From NCBI GenBank assembly GCA_945909635.1, contig OX246690.1:372001-436000 (forward strand): 64,000 nt of DNA. The letters run 5' to 3'. The position numbers and the translations under genes are program-made. This document shows positions 16,560-26,832 of this stretch, piece after piece. Positions within the stretch are counted from its first letter, which is position 1. Every line of letters begins with the position of its first letter. The notes beneath the pieces are model-generated. The model saw nothing but the letters and a program-made list of their open reading frames with translations. It searched no databases and was not told the DNA's origin. Origin of the DNA: Clostridioides difficile_A (GTDB taxonomy: Bacteria; Bacillota; Clostridia; Peptostreptococcales; Peptostreptococcaceae).

Positions 16560-18158
16560 TTATTTAAAGTTCTTGATTGCAGTAGTTAAATTAGGCACTA
16601 GTTGTTTCTTTCTAGATACAACACCTGGTGCAAATGTACCTTGAACACCTTCAACACTAAATGCATCAGCAATTAATCTATCTTCTGCCTTATAGATTAA
16701 ATAAGAGCCTTCTTTAATTATGTCTGTAACTGCAATAACTAATTTATCATAATCAGTTGAATTTATATAAGATAAAAATTCATCTTTTTTAGCAAATATA
16801 GAATCTATATCTAAAGTAAATACTTGTCCAATACCAACTTTATATCCACTCATATTGAATTCTTTAAAGTCCATATTTACTATTTCTTCTATAGTATATT
16901 CATCTAAAGAAGTACCACATTTAAACATATCCATAGCATATTTTTCCATATCTACATTTGCTATTTTGCTTAGTTCTTCACATGCTTTTTTATCCATGTC
17001 AGTTGTTGTTGGAGATTTGAATAATAATGTATCAGATAATATAGCAGATAAAAGAAGTCCAGCTATTTCATAAGGTATCTCAACATTATTTTCTTTATAC
17101 ATTTGGTAAATTATAGTACTATTACATCCAACAGGCATAACTCTAAAAGACATAGGAACATCAGTAGAAATACCACCAAGTTTATGATGGTCAATTATTT
17201 CAACTATATTTGCTTGTTCAATTCCATCAGCACTTTGGGCATATTCATTATGGTCAACTAAAACAACATTCTTTTTAGTTGGGTTCAATAGATGCCCTTT
17301 TGAAATCAATCCTAAAAACTTATTATCATCATCTAATATAGGATAAGATCTGAAGTTTGTCTCTAGCATGATTTCTTTAATTTCATCCATGTAATCATCT
17401 TCTTTGAATGTAATTAAATTTTCTGTAGCCTCTATAGAGTCTAAGAAACTACATTGATTTATCACATTAGAAGTTTTATAGTTATCACTTTCAACAGAAA
17501 CAACAGAAACTCCATTTATTTTAGCAAGAGCTAGTAAATCTTTTGAAATTTCTGTATGATTAGTAAGTATTAAAAGTTTAACTTTTGTATCAATAGCATA
17601 TTCAATACTATCATATCTATCGCCAACAATAGCTATGTCTCCCTCTTTTAGAGTCTCTATTAGAGTTTCCATACCAAATGATAGAGTAACCACTCTACCT
17701 TTTACATCTTCACCACAATCCACAAGAATAGTACCATTAAGGTTTTTACAAATATTTGATAGTGATGTGTGTATAGTTGTAAAGTGTTGATGAAGTAGGT
17801 TTTTAGCTATTTCTTTCATAGTAATGATACCAGCAAAAGTTCCATCATCATAAGTTACAGGTAGTGTCTTAACATTTTTTTCATCCATAAGATTATAAGC
17901 TTCTAATATAGATGAAGTTGGAGTTAAAGGAACTACTTTATCATAATTTAAATCTCTAACTTGTATTCTAACATTATCTAAAATTTCAGGTGCATCTACC
18001 TTAAAGTAATCTAAGGCATATTTAGCCTCTTTTCTGATATCTCCCAAAGCATAAGCTGTTGCTTTTATTCCTAGTTTGTTCTTTAAATGTGCTAATGAAA
18101 TTGCAGAACATATTGAATCTGTATCTGGATTTTTATGTCCGAAAACTAATAAACTCAT
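16560..18158 (-). CDS. ppaC: Family II manganese-dependent inorganic pyrophosphatase with CBS/DRTGG regulatory insert
   Basis: A 532-residue enzyme that hydrolyses pyrophosphate to phosphate. The DHH-type catalytic domain starts with GHKNPDTDSICSA and resumes with EIIDHHKLGG and the VGCNSTIIY segment. Between the two halves sit a CBS domain (about residues 70-125), a DRTGG domain (about 130-240) and a second CBS domain (about 250-305). This is the regulated form, in which adenine nucleotides control activity. The C-terminal DHHA2 domain ends with SRKKQLVPNL. A single gene that converges on bclA1. Confidence 0.95.
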   Translation of the reverse strand: MSLLVFGHKNPDTDSICSAISLAHLKNKLGIKATAYALGDIRKEAKYALDYFKVDAPEILDNVRIQVRDLNYDKVVPLTPTSSILEAYNLMDEKNVKTLPVTYDDGTFAGIITMKEIAKNLLHQHFTTIHTSLSNICKNLNGTILVDCGEDVKGRVVTLSFGMETLIETLKEGDIAIVGDRYDSIEYAIDTKVKLLILTNHTEISKDLLALAKINGVSVVSVESDNYKTSNVINQCSFLDSIEATENLITFKEDDYMDEIKEIMLETNFRSYPILDDDNKFLGLISKGHLLNPTKKNVVLVDHNEYAQSADGIEQANIVEIIDHHKLGGISTDVPMSFRVMPVGCNSTIIYQMYKENNVEIPYEIAGLLLSAILSDTLLFKSPTTTDMDKKACEELSKIANVDMEKYAMDMFKCGTSLDEYTIEEIVNMDFKEFNMSGYKVGIGQVFTLDIDSIFAKKDEFLSYINSTDYDKLVIAVTDIIKEGSYLIYKAEDRLIADAFSVEGVQGTFAPGVVSRKKQLVPNLTTAIKNFK

Positions 18159-18892
18159 TTTAATACTCCTTTCAAAACTTGAATATAAATAATAATTGAT
18201 AAAAATATTATATCAAAAGGTTGTGGGTATATGTTGTAAAAAGAAAAAAATTTAATGAAAAAATATTATATAAAATTTTATTTCTTACATAAATACAATG
18301 AATTTAATATAAAAATCATTATGATATTATACTTTTACCCAATTATATTCTCAATTAAATTTACTTTTATTTGAAATAAATCGATTAAATATACCTGCGA
18401 AAAAATTAATTAATATGATAATAAACTAAAAATTTATAAATATTTTATACTATAAAAATTTTTGTATATATGTTATAAGTAAAAAATTAACGGATTTAAC
18501 ATAAAAATTATTTATAGATATGAAAAGTATACTAAGTATGTATTGATTTAAAAATAACTTATATAAACTATACTAATTTCAGTTTATATATTTTTTAAAA
18601 TTATACGGATGTTGTAGAACGAAAAATTGCATATAAGTCAAAAATAAGTGTTATTTTATGAAAATATGACAAAAATTTTATATGTTATTTATGCAAATAA
18701 TACATAAATAACATATAAAATTTAATAAGTAAAAAAAGTGAAAGATATAAATTATCATTTTAGTATTTTATTTAGTCAAAGTAAATTATTCAAATGAAAA
18801 ATATCTCATTTAAATAAAAAATTTAAATAAAAGTAAAAAAAATAATGTATTTGTTAAAAAATAAATTGACAAAATATTCAGAAAAAAACTTC
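18159..18892. other. Long AT-rich intergenic region upstream of adhE
   Basis: No coding sequence with a ribosome binding site was seen. The stretch is very AT-rich, with many A/T tracts. It divides the divergent ppaC and adhE genes and probably holds ppaC promoter elements. A TTGTTAA half-site near 18851 resembles one arm of a Rex operator, but its second arm is poor. Confidence 0.6.
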
Positions 18893-18921
18893 TTGACCTA
18901 GAGAGACAAAGTAAATAAAAT
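18893..18921 (+). promoter_or_regulatory. SigA-type promoter of adhE
   Basis: TTGACC (18893-18898), a 17-base spacer, and TAAAAT (18916-18921). It implies a leader of about 110 bases before the adhE start. A redox regulator such as Rex is likely by family knowledge, but no full palindrome was identified. Confidence 0.6.
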
Positions 18922-19036
18922 CTAAGGTATAGACATGAAATCTATAAAAATATTTTAAGTATAAGTTAAAATATAGATGATGTATTTAAGATTTATAAAA
19001 ATAGGCGATACATAATTATTTAGGGAGGTTTTTAGT

Positions 19037-21679
19037 ATGGAGAAGAAAGAAAAAGCTGTAGAAAAATTAAATGTTGAAGTATGTAGTCCTGAAATTGTCA
19101 ATAGTGTTGAGACATTAAAAATGAGGCTAGAAGAAATCAGACTAGCACAAAAAGAATTTGCAACATTTACACAAGAGCAAGTAGATAAAATTTTCTTAGC
19201 TGCTTCAACTGCAGCAAATCAACAAAGAATACCTCTAGCAAAAATGGCAGTAGAAGAAACTGGTATGGGTATTGTTGAAGATAAGGTTATAAAAAATCAT
19301 TTTGCTTCAGAGTATATTTATAATGCTTATAAAGACACTAAAACTTGTGGTGTTATAGAAAAAGATGAAGCATTTGGTTTCACAAGAATTGCTGAACCAG
19401 TAGGTGTTTTATCAGCAGTTATACCAACAACTAATCCTACATCGACTGCAATATTTAAGTCCCTAATAGCACTAAAAACTAGAAATGGTATAATTTTCTC
19501 TCCTCATCCAAGAGCTAAAAACTGTACTATAGAAGCAGCTAAAGTTGTACATGATGCAGCAGTTAAAGCAGGTGCCCCAAAAGGACTTATAGGTTGGGTA
19601 GATGTACCTTCAATTGAACTTACTAACGTTGTTATGGCAGAGGCAGACCTTATATTGGCTACTGGTGGACCTGGAATGGTTAAATCTGCATATTCTTCAG
19701 GAAAGCCAGCTGTTGGAGTTGGACCTGGAAATGTACCTGCAATAATAGATGAGAGTGCAGATGTAAAAATGGCTGTTAGTTCAATATTAGTATCAAAATC
19801 ATTTGATAATGGTATGATATGTGCTTCTGAGCAAGCAGTAATAGTGCCAGAAAAAATATATGAAGAAGTTAAAAAAGAATTTAAATATCGTGGAGCACAT
19901 TTCTTAAATAAAGAAGAAACAGAAAAAGTAGGAAAAGTAGTAATAATTGATGGTTCATTAAATGCTAAGATAGTTGGTCAGCCAGCTCATGTGATAGCTA
20001 AAATGGCTGATGTAGAAGTTCCAAAAACAGCTAGAATAATAATTGGTGAAGTAGAATCTGTTGAAGTAGAAGAACCTTTTGCACATGAAAAACTTTCTCC
20101 AGTACTTGCAATGTACAAATCTAAAAGTTTTGAAGATGCAGTTGCTAAAGCTGAAAAATTAGTTGCAGATGGTGGATATGGCCATACATCTTCGTTATAT
20201 GCAGACTCTATAAATCATCCAGATAGAGTAGAGAAGTTTGTAAATGCTATGAAAACTTGTAGAGTATTAGTTAATACTCCATCGTCACAAGGTGGTATAG
20301 GTGACTTATATAACTTTAAATTAGCACCATCTCTTACTCTTGGTTGTGGTTCTTGGGGTGGAAACTCAGTATCTGAAAACGTAGGAGTGAAACATTTACT
20401 TAATATCAAGACAGTAGCTGAAAGGAGAGAGAATATGCTTTGGTTTAGAGCACCAGAAAAGGTTTATTTCAAAAAAGGTTGTTTAGGTGTAGCAGCAAGA
20501 GAATTTAAAGATGTTATGGATAAAAAGAAAGCCTTTATAGTAACAGATTCTTTCCTTTACAATAATGGATACACTAAGAAGCTAACTGATTTGTTAGATG
20601 AGATGGGAATTAAGCATACTACATTCTTTGATGTTGCTCCAGACCCAACATTAGCTTGTGCAAGAGAAGGAGCTAAGGCTATGGCTGATTTCCAACCAGA
20701 TTTAATAATAGCTGTAGGTGGAGGTAGTGCAATGGATGCTGGTAAGATAATGTGGGTAATGTATGAGCATCCAGAGGTAGACTTCCAAGATTTGGCTATG
20801 AGATTTATGGATATAAGAAAAAGAGTATATGCATTCCCTAAAATGGGTGAAAAAGCATACTTTGCTGCTATCCCAACATCAGCAGGTACTGGTTCAGAGG
20901 TAACTCCATTTGCAGTTATAACTGACCAAGATTCAGGTGTAAAATATCCATTAGCAGATTATGAATTAATGCCAAACATGGCTATAATCGATGCTGACAT
21001 GATGATGGAGATGCCACCAAGATTAACAGCAGCATCAGGTGTTGATGCCTTAACACATGCACTAGAAGCATATGTGTCTATGTTAAGAACTGAACCAGCT
21101 GATGGATTAGCACTTCAAGCAGGTAAAATAATATTTGAATATCTACCTCGTGCATACAAAAATGGAAAGAATGATAAAGAAGCAAGAGAAAAAATGGCAA
21201 TGGCATCTACTATGGCTGGGATGTCTTTCGCAAATGCTTTCTTAGGAATTTGTCACTCTCTAGCACATAAACTGGGTGCATTCCACCACGTTCAACATGG
21301 TGTTGCAAATGCATTATTAATAAATGAAGTAATTAAGTTCAATTGTGCAGAAGCTCCAAATAAGATGGGTGCATTCTCACAATACAGATATCCTGATTGT
21401 ATACAAAGATATGCTGAATTTGCTTCTTTTGCAGGAATCAAGGGAAATACAGACCAAGAAAAAGTAGATAACCTTATAAAAGCAATAGATGAATTAAAGG
21501 CAAGAGTAGGACTTCCTAAAACTATAAAAGAGGCTGGGGTAGAAGAATCTAAATTCTTAGAAGGATTAGATGCTATGGTTGAACAAGCTTTTGATGACCA
21601 ATGTACAGGAGCTAATCCTAGATACCCATTGATGAGTGAATTAAAAGAGATATATTTAAAAGTTTATTATGGTAAATAA
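19037..21679 (+). CDS. adhE: Bifunctional aldehyde-alcohol dehydrogenase AdhE
   Basis: An 880-residue fusion enzyme that converts acyl-CoA to aldehyde and then alcohol while oxidising two NADH. The N-terminal CoA-acylating aldehyde dehydrogenase (residues 1 to about 450) has its catalytic Cys in DNGMICASEQ. After a linker, the iron-dependent alcohol dehydrogenase (about 460-880) shows the GGGSAMDAGK nucleotide motif and the metal His residues in HALEAYVS, HSLAHKLGAFHH and QHGVANA. AdhE normally forms spirosome filaments. It has a strong GGAGG site before the ATG and is monocistronic. It restores NAD during fermentation. Confidence 0.96.
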   Translation: MEKKEKAVEKLNVEVCSPEIVNSVETLKMRLEEIRLAQKEFATFTQEQVDKIFLAASTAANQQRIPLAKMAVEETGMGIVEDKVIKNHFASEYIYNAYKDTKTCGVIEKDEAFGFTRIAEPVGVLSAVIPTTNPTSTAIFKSLIALKTRNGIIFSPHPRAKNCTIEAAKVVHDAAVKAGAPKGLIGWVDVPSIELTNVVMAEADLILATGGPGMVKSAYSSGKPAVGVGPGNVPAIIDESADVKMAVSSILVSKSFDNGMICASEQAVIVPEKIYEEVKKEFKYRGAHFLNKEETEKVGKVVIIDGSLNAKIVGQPAHVIAKMADVEVPKTARIIIGEVESVEVEEPFAHEKLSPVLAMYKSKSFEDAVAKAEKLVADGGYGHTSSLYADSINHPDRVEKFVNAMKTCRVLVNTPSSQGGIGDLYNFKLAPSLTLGCGSWGGNSVSENVGVKHLLNIKTVAERRENMLWFRAPEKVYFKKGCLGVAAREFKDVMDKKKAFIVTDSFLYNNGYTKKLTDLLDEMGIKHTTFFDVAPDPTLACAREGAKAMADFQPDLIIAVGGGSAMDAGKIMWVMYEHPEVDFQDLAMRFMDIRKRVYAFPKMGEKAYFAAIPTSAGTGSEVTPFAVITDQDSGVKYPLADYELMPNMAIIDADMMMEMPPRLTAASGVDALTHALEAYVSMLRTEPADGLALQAGKIIFEYLPRAYKNGKNDKEAREKMAMASTMAGMSFANAFLGICHSLAHKLGAFHHVQHGVANALLINEVIKFNCAEAPNKMGAFSQYRYPDCIQRYAEFASFAGIKGNTDQEKVDNLIKAIDELKARVGLPKTIKEAGVEESKFLEGLDAMVEQAFDDQCTGANPRYPLMSELKEIYLKVYYGK

Positions 21680-21703
21680 TATTTATTGTACAATATAGGT
21701 TCT

Positions 21704-21780
21704 ATTAGACTTGAATATAAATTATTAGATTTGAATATAAATAGATTTTTATTAGAGTCGTATATAAATAGTTTTTAATA
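21704..21780. repeat. Three imperfect tandem repeats downstream of adhE
   Basis: Units of about 19-27 bases built on TTAGA-TTGAATATAAAT, at 21704-21722, 21724-21750 and 21751-21778; the third is diverged. They carry no open reading frame. The rest of 21680-22000 is AT-rich without recognised features. Confidence 0.6.
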
Positions 21781-22001
21781 ATACATTATAACTTAAATCT
21801 TAAACGGAAATGATAAAAAGTTAAGAAATTCATATTGATTTTGAATATGTGTATTTAATCAATTAACTTTAAAATTAGTCGGAAAATTTTTTTATTACAT
21901 ATAATTTTAAAGCAGAATATATAAAAAACTTTATGAAAAAATTATAAAAATATTCAGAAAATTCTATTGACTAATTTATTTATCATGATATAATAAGTTT
22001 A

Positions 22002-22036
22002 GAAAACAAAAAGAATTGGGGCCTATTAAGGCCCCC
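22002..22036 (-). terminator. Terminator of the minus-strand ABC operon
   Basis: Arms GGGGCCT (22018-22024) and AGGCCCC (22029-22035), a GC-rich stem. On the minus strand it is followed by AATTCTTTTTGTTTTC. Confidence 0.85.
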
Positions 22037-22039
22037 TTA

Positions 22040-22381
22040 CTACTTTTTGATAGATTTATTTAGAATAACTTTCTCACTTTGATTTTTTATATTTATTATA
22101 GAATCAGTATAATCTACTTCAAAGTTAGCAAAAGCAGAGAATAAATCTATGTCCCTTAATAAATGAATTGTCATACATTGATTGTTCTTATTTACCCTTA
22201 GAATCAATGCTCTTACAAAGGGAAATTGGATTCTAGAATTAAATAAGTTAGAACCGTCAGTATCTATATCTAAGCTACGATAATTAATATCTATAAATAC
22301 ATCTACATCATCGTTTTCTTCTCTTATTATTCTATAGTCAAAATCCAAGTCTAAATTTAAATTACCTAAAACCAATAACAT
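22040..22381 (-). CDS. Hypothetical protein in ABC exporter operon
   Basis: 113 residues, acidic (many Asp), beta-rich in appearance, without signal peptide or membrane segment. No family was recognised. It begins 39 bases after the ABC ATPase stop with an AGAGGA ribosome binding site and ends right at a terminator, so it is the last gene of the FtsX-type exporter operon. Confidence 0.7.
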   Translation of the reverse strand: MLLVLGNLNLDLDFDYRIIREENDDVDVFIDINYRSLDIDTDGSNLFNSRIQFPFVRALILRVNKNNQCMTIHLLRDIDLFSAFANFEVDYTDSIINIKNQSEKVILNKSIKK

Positions 22382-22420
22382 TTAAATCCTCTTTTCTATA
22401 AGTAGTTTTAGAGTATTAGT

Positions 22421-23083
22421 TTAACTAAGCTCTCCATCTATTATAGATATAATTCTATCTGCTTTTCTAGCAATATTTTCATTATGTGTTATTATTATAA
22501 GAGTTTGGTTATATTTTTTTATAGAATTTTTTAGTAAATCCATGACTTCTTCTGTAGTTTTACTGTCCAAATTTCCTGTTGGTTCATCTGCTAGTATTAT
22601 ACTTGGTTTTGCAGATAAAGCACGTGCAATAGCAACCCTTTGTTGTTGACCACCAGATAATTGATTTGGAAGATGATTTTTCCTCTCACTAAGACCCAAT
22701 AAATTTATAATGTCTTCGATGTATTCTTCATCAACTTTTTTATTGTCTAACTTTAGTGGTAATTCTATATTTTCTTTTACATTTAATACTGGAATTAGGT
22801 TATACTGTTGAAAGACAAATCCTACTTTTTGTCTTCTATATTTTGCTAATCTTTTATCTGAAAGGCAACATATATCTTTGCCATCGACTTTTATAGTTCC
22901 ACTACTTGGTCTCTCAAGACCGCCTACTAAATGTAGAAATGTGCTTTTTCCACTTCCACTTGGACCAATTATCGCAACAAACCCACCCTTATTTATTTTT
23001 AAATTTGCATCCTTTAGTGCATGTACAGCTGTTTCCTTTTTTCCATAAATCTTACCTAAGTTAAGAATCTCTAATATAGGCAT
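22421..23083 (-). CDS. ABC transporter ATP-binding protein (LolD/MacB type)
   Basis: A 220-residue ATPase with Walker A GPSGSGKS near residues 39-46, Q-loop FVFQQYNLIP, signature LSGGQQQR, Walker B IILADEPTGNLD and switch His ITHNENIA. The sequence is typical of ATPases that drive FtsX-like permeases in antimicrobial-peptide export or sensing and in lipoprotein handling. It follows its permease by 11 bases. The divergent two-component system is the probable regulator. Confidence 0.93.
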   Translation of the reverse strand: MPILEILNLGKIYGKKETAVHALKDANLKINKGGFVAIIGPSGSGKSTFLHLVGGLERPSSGTIKVDGKDICCLSDKRLAKYRRQKVGFVFQQYNLIPVLNVKENIELPLKLDNKKVDEEYIEDIINLLGLSERKNHLPNQLSGGQQQRVAIARALSAKPSIILADEPTGNLDSKTTEEVMDLLKNSIKKYNQTLIIITHNENIARKADRIISIIDGELS

Positions 23084-23094
23084 AATTAATCCTC

Positions 23095-25671
23095 CTATTC
23101 TGTAATGTTTATAGCTTCAACTATACTAATTTTATTTATTTTCCTTAATGGAATATATGTAGCTAGAATACCTACAATTATGTTTGCTAAAACAACTAGG
23201 ATATATATTTTGTAATCTATTGAAAATCCCAAGCCATATGATACAAAGCCTTGCATATAATACATTTTAAACTGTATTATAAGTCCTGAAATGATGGTAA
23301 TTACACTTGAGAGTGTTCCATATAATATTCCTTCATAGAGTATCATATTTTTAAAGCCTCTCTCAGAAATACCAATAGCTCTCAACATTCCAAATTCACT
23401 AGTTCTTGAAGTTAAGTTATAACTTATGTTATTTATTATGTTAAGTACACTAATTATAAACATTACTGTTACTATGCCATAACTATAAATCAAAGACCTA
23501 GATGTCATCTTATCAGAATTTTCTTTTTCTACCATCATATCTACTGTTGTAGTTCCAGGAACTTCACTTCCAATTTTACCTAGAAGTCTATTTATTTTTT
23601 TCTTGTTTGCATTTTCATTAATGTCTGTATAAACTAAGTTATATTTATCTACACCAGTTAATTTTTTTAGATATTCGCTACTCGTTATTACATCTACACC
23701 ATCATCTCCAGAGTACATACCATTATCTGCAAAAGGATAACTTATAATAGCTCCAACTTTAAATTCATATTCTAAGTATTCATAATTATCTTTTAAACTT
23801 TCATAAAGTCCTGTATCCATTCCAGCCTTCGGGTATTTAACTTTTATAGTATCACCTACCTTTGTATCTATAGCTGGTGTCCCTTCACCAGGAGTAAAGG
23901 TCTTTGTATATTTTTGTGTTTCAGAAATTTCTGGTACATATACTATAGCTAAGTTTTCTTTTTTCATTTTTTTCAAGTTTATACTTCCACTTACTAAGTA
24001 ATCTTCTAATGAATTTATCATCTCATCATTATAACCTTTTAACTTTTGTTTTAATGTATATTTTCCAGTAGTCTTATTTTTTATAAATAAAGGATTTTTC
24101 TTATAATAAGGAGCTGAATTTATAGCTTCGTAGTAATCTAATCTATTTATTTTATTTACCTCTATTCTCGTGTTTAAGATGCTAGCAGTTTTGACTTTGT
24201 CAATTCCATCTATATTTTTAATTTTATCTATCTGATTATCATTAAATCCCCTTATATCTTTAAAAGAGGTATTGCTACCAATTTCATTGAGATAAGTATT
24301 TGATAGAATAAAATCTGCATTCATATATACTTGCTCTTGAATGTTTTTGTTTTTGACATCTAAAAAAGAATATTTATAATTGTCTTTTATGACAATTATA
24401 CCTCCTATACTCATAGATAATACAATTATAAGGAATCCCTTTTTATTTCTAAAGATGTTTTTTGCAGATATAGATTTTGTTACTGACATATTTAAAGTCA
24501 ATTTTGATATTAAAGAATTAACTTTGATTATATTTTTATCAGTTCCAAAAGTTTTTCTTATAGCATCAATAGGAGAAATTCTTCTTATCTTTAAATATGT
24601 AAAGAAACTTATAATGAGTATTGTCAGTATTATACATGCAATTGATAAGAGGATTATTTTATCTGGAATAACAAAAGGGGTAACATTTATATTTCCTTCA
24701 AATTGAATATTTCCTGCAAACCTATTAAATATTTGTGCACCTCCCATACCTGTACATATACCTAGAGGCATTGCTATCAGAGCAAGTATGAAAAGTTCAT
24801 AAAACATAAGTTTGAAAATCCTAAAGTTAGTGGAGCCAATAGCTCTTAAGATACCATATTCTTGTACTCTTTGGTATATTGATATAACATAGATACTATA
24901 GATTACAATACCAGAAAATATACTCATAGCAATTGCAACATATTTACTTGAATTATCTAAAGTACCATTTTCCATAGTATCGTCTATAAGCATTGAGTTT
25001 CTTCCTACGCTTTTCTCATCCAACATAGCATTTTTTACTATATTGTCTATGTTTGTATTTATATCACTGCCTTCATTAAATTCAATAGAAGCTGTAAACT
25101 TATTCAATTTTGATTCATGTAGGTTTAAAAAAATTTCACATTTCCCCTTTTGTTTCTCTATAAATCTATCTTCAAGTATTCCTACAACTTTAAAGGTCTC
25201 TGGTTTTTCTTTTTGATATAATTTAAAAGTAAGGTTTTGATTTATTTCTGGCTTTAAACCCATACTATTTAAAACCCATTTTTCTACCACCACCTCATTG
25301 TTAGCTTTTGGGAGGTGACCTTTTATAAGTTTAGATTGATTAGTTAAGTAATTTTTATTTGCATATTGTATGTTTATAGGTAATTTTTCATTAACATCTG
25401 TAGATGCATAATAAGATGTTATACCTAGGTTTTTAATATCTTTACCAGATTTTATGGATTCTAATTGATTTCTCTTTATATCTTTAAAGTATGCATGGTC
25501 AGTTCCAAGCTCTCTCTTTGATCTATCTACCTCTGCTTGTTGAGCACTTCTTGAGAGGGTACCAATACCAACAATGAGTGATGTAGCAAGAATTATACTC
25601 AGAGTAATTGCTAAAGATCTTGCTTTATAACTTTTTATGTATCTTAGTACTATTTTCAAATTATCTTTCAT
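23095..25671 (-). CDS. FtsX-type ABC transporter permease, two-module
   Basis: A membrane protein of 858 residues. An N-terminal membrane segment (residues about 15-40) is followed by a large extracytoplasmic MacB-like domain, then three membrane helices (about 245-375). Next come a second anchor near 410-430, a second extracytoplasmic domain, and three C-terminal helices. Each helix bundle carries the FtsX signature (YGILRAIGSTNFRIFK and FGMLRAIGISERGFKN). The ATG at 25671 is chosen over an upstream GTG because AGGAA lies nine bases before it. Paired with the following ATPase gene and divergent from a histidine kinase, it may export or sense a peptide. The substrate is not known. Confidence 0.9.
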   Translation of the reverse strand: MKDNLKIVLRYIKSYKARSLAITLSIILATSLIVGIGTLSRSAQQAEVDRSKRELGTDHAYFKDIKRNQLESIKSGKDIKNLGITSYYASTDVNEKLPINIQYANKNYLTNQSKLIKGHLPKANNEVVVEKWVLNSMGLKPEINQNLTFKLYQKEKPETFKVVGILEDRFIEKQKGKCEIFLNLHESKLNKFTASIEFNEGSDINTNIDNIVKNAMLDEKSVGRNSMLIDDTMENGTLDNSSKYVAIAMSIFSGIVIYSIYVISIYQRVQEYGILRAIGSTNFRIFKLMFYELFILALIAMPLGICTGMGGAQIFNRFAGNIQFEGNINVTPFVIPDKIILLSIACIILTILIISFFTYLKIRRISPIDAIRKTFGTDKNIIKVNSLISKLTLNMSVTKSISAKNIFRNKKGFLIIVLSMSIGGIIVIKDNYKYSFLDVKNKNIQEQVYMNADFILSNTYLNEIGSNTSFKDIRGFNDNQIDKIKNIDGIDKVKTASILNTRIEVNKINRLDYYEAINSAPYYKKNPLFIKNKTTGKYTLKQKLKGYNDEMINSLEDYLVSGSINLKKMKKENLAIVYVPEISETQKYTKTFTPGEGTPAIDTKVGDTIKVKYPKAGMDTGLYESLKDNYEYLEYEFKVGAIISYPFADNGMYSGDDGVDVITSSEYLKKLTGVDKYNLVYTDINENANKKKINRLLGKIGSEVPGTTTVDMMVEKENSDKMTSRSLIYSYGIVTVMFIISVLNIINNISYNLTSRTSEFGMLRAIGISERGFKNMILYEGILYGTLSSVITIISGLIIQFKMYYMQGFVSYGLGFSIDYKIYILVVLANIIVGILATYIPLRKINKISIVEAINITE

Positions 25672-25878
25672 ATTTACCACTTCCTTTCTTAGCTAAATCA
25701 ATTATATGTTTATTTAAAATATATATCAAAGTAAGTATCTTCAAGTTTTGAGTACTTAATTGTACAAATTTATATGCATATTTACAAGTTTAATTAATGT
25801 ACATGTAAATTTTGACTTTTTACATAATTTTTCTAAAATGATATAATCCTCATATAAAGTGTAGATGGGAGGGGAATT

Positions 25879-26814
25879 ATGGAGAATAATTTTATATTTC
25901 CTATAGTAATACTAACTTTGTTTATATTTAGTAATCTTATAATGAATAAATACAGGTTTTATAAAGAATTAGACATATTAAAAAGAGGAATATTAACATT
26001 TTTTGTATCGTGTTTTGTATGGATTTTATTCATGGAGGGTATTGAGTATATACAATTAAGTTTAGGATATAATTTTTTACTTGAAGGAGTATTAAATATT
26101 ATACTTTTTTTAATTTTAATTATTTTAAGTTTTTATATAGGATTTAAATTTATAAGATTACTAGACAATAACAATAAACAAGAGTATAAGCTACAAAAAT
26201 TAGACAGTAAAATAAATCATAAGGACAATATAATCGTAAAATTAAGAAGTCAAAAACATGACTATTTAAAACATTTACAAGTAGTATATTCTCTATTAAA
26301 TACTGGCTTAGCTGAAGATGCCAAAGAATATATAACGAATATATCAAATAGCTTTAAATCAAAAAATTCAAGATATGGGAAAGTATCTTATTTAGATGCT
26401 ATAGCTTCCTTAAAATATGAGGAATGTCTTGAAAAGAACATATCTTTTGATGTATATATCCAAGATTTTATGGATAATTTAGAGATTGAACCTAATGATA
26501 TGAGTTCAGTGCTATTAAACATAATAGACAATGCAATAGAATCTTTGTCTGCTATACAAAAGGAAAAGAAGTATATAAGATTACATGCATATGAAGATGA
26601 ATTTCAGTATATTATAGCCATAAAAAATAATGGTCCTAAAATACATAATGTCGAAAGTATATTTTTGGATGGATTTAGCACTAAAGAAGGGCAAGACAGA
26701 GGTTTTGGGTTATATCTAGTTAAAAATATACTAGATAAGTATGATTATAGTATACTTGTAAATAGTGACGATTTTTTAACTGAATTTGTAATTTTAATAC
26801 CAAAATATTATTAG
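25879..26814 (+). CDS. Sensor histidine kinase, AgrC/GHKL type
   Basis: 311 residues. Three hydrophobic segments lie within residues 1-95, far fewer than classical AgrC, so the sensor is short and intramembrane. A helical region follows with the phospho-acceptor box QKHDYLKHLQ (His about residue 125). The GHKL ATPase domain shows the N-box LLNIIDNAIESL, then KNNGP and GFGLYLVKNI. It pairs with the LytTR response regulator 18 bases downstream. Its divergent position next to an ABC exporter operon suggests that it controls that transporter. Confidence 0.9.
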   Translation: MENNFIFPIVILTLFIFSNLIMNKYRFYKELDILKRGILTFFVSCFVWILFMEGIEYIQLSLGYNFLLEGVLNIILFLILIILSFYIGFKFIRLLDNNNKQEYKLQKLDSKINHKDNIIVKLRSQKHDYLKHLQVVYSLLNTGLAEDAKEYITNISNSFKSKNSRYGKVSYLDAIASLKYEECLEKNISFDVYIQDFMDNLEIEPNDMSSVLLNIIDNAIESLSAIQKEKKYIRLHAYEDEFQYIIAIKNNGPKIHNVESIFLDGFSTKEGQDRGFGLYLVKNILDKYDYSILVNSDDFLTEFVILIPKYY

Positions 26815-26832
26815 TTAGGAGGAGAGAAGTCT

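Noticed and set aside
18851..18872. Full Rex operator upstream of adhE
   Set aside because: Only the TTGTTAA half matches; the other arm has several mismatches.
22040..22381. Possibility that this small gene is a toxin or immunity protein of the exporter
   Set aside because: No motif supports either role; it is kept as hypothetical.
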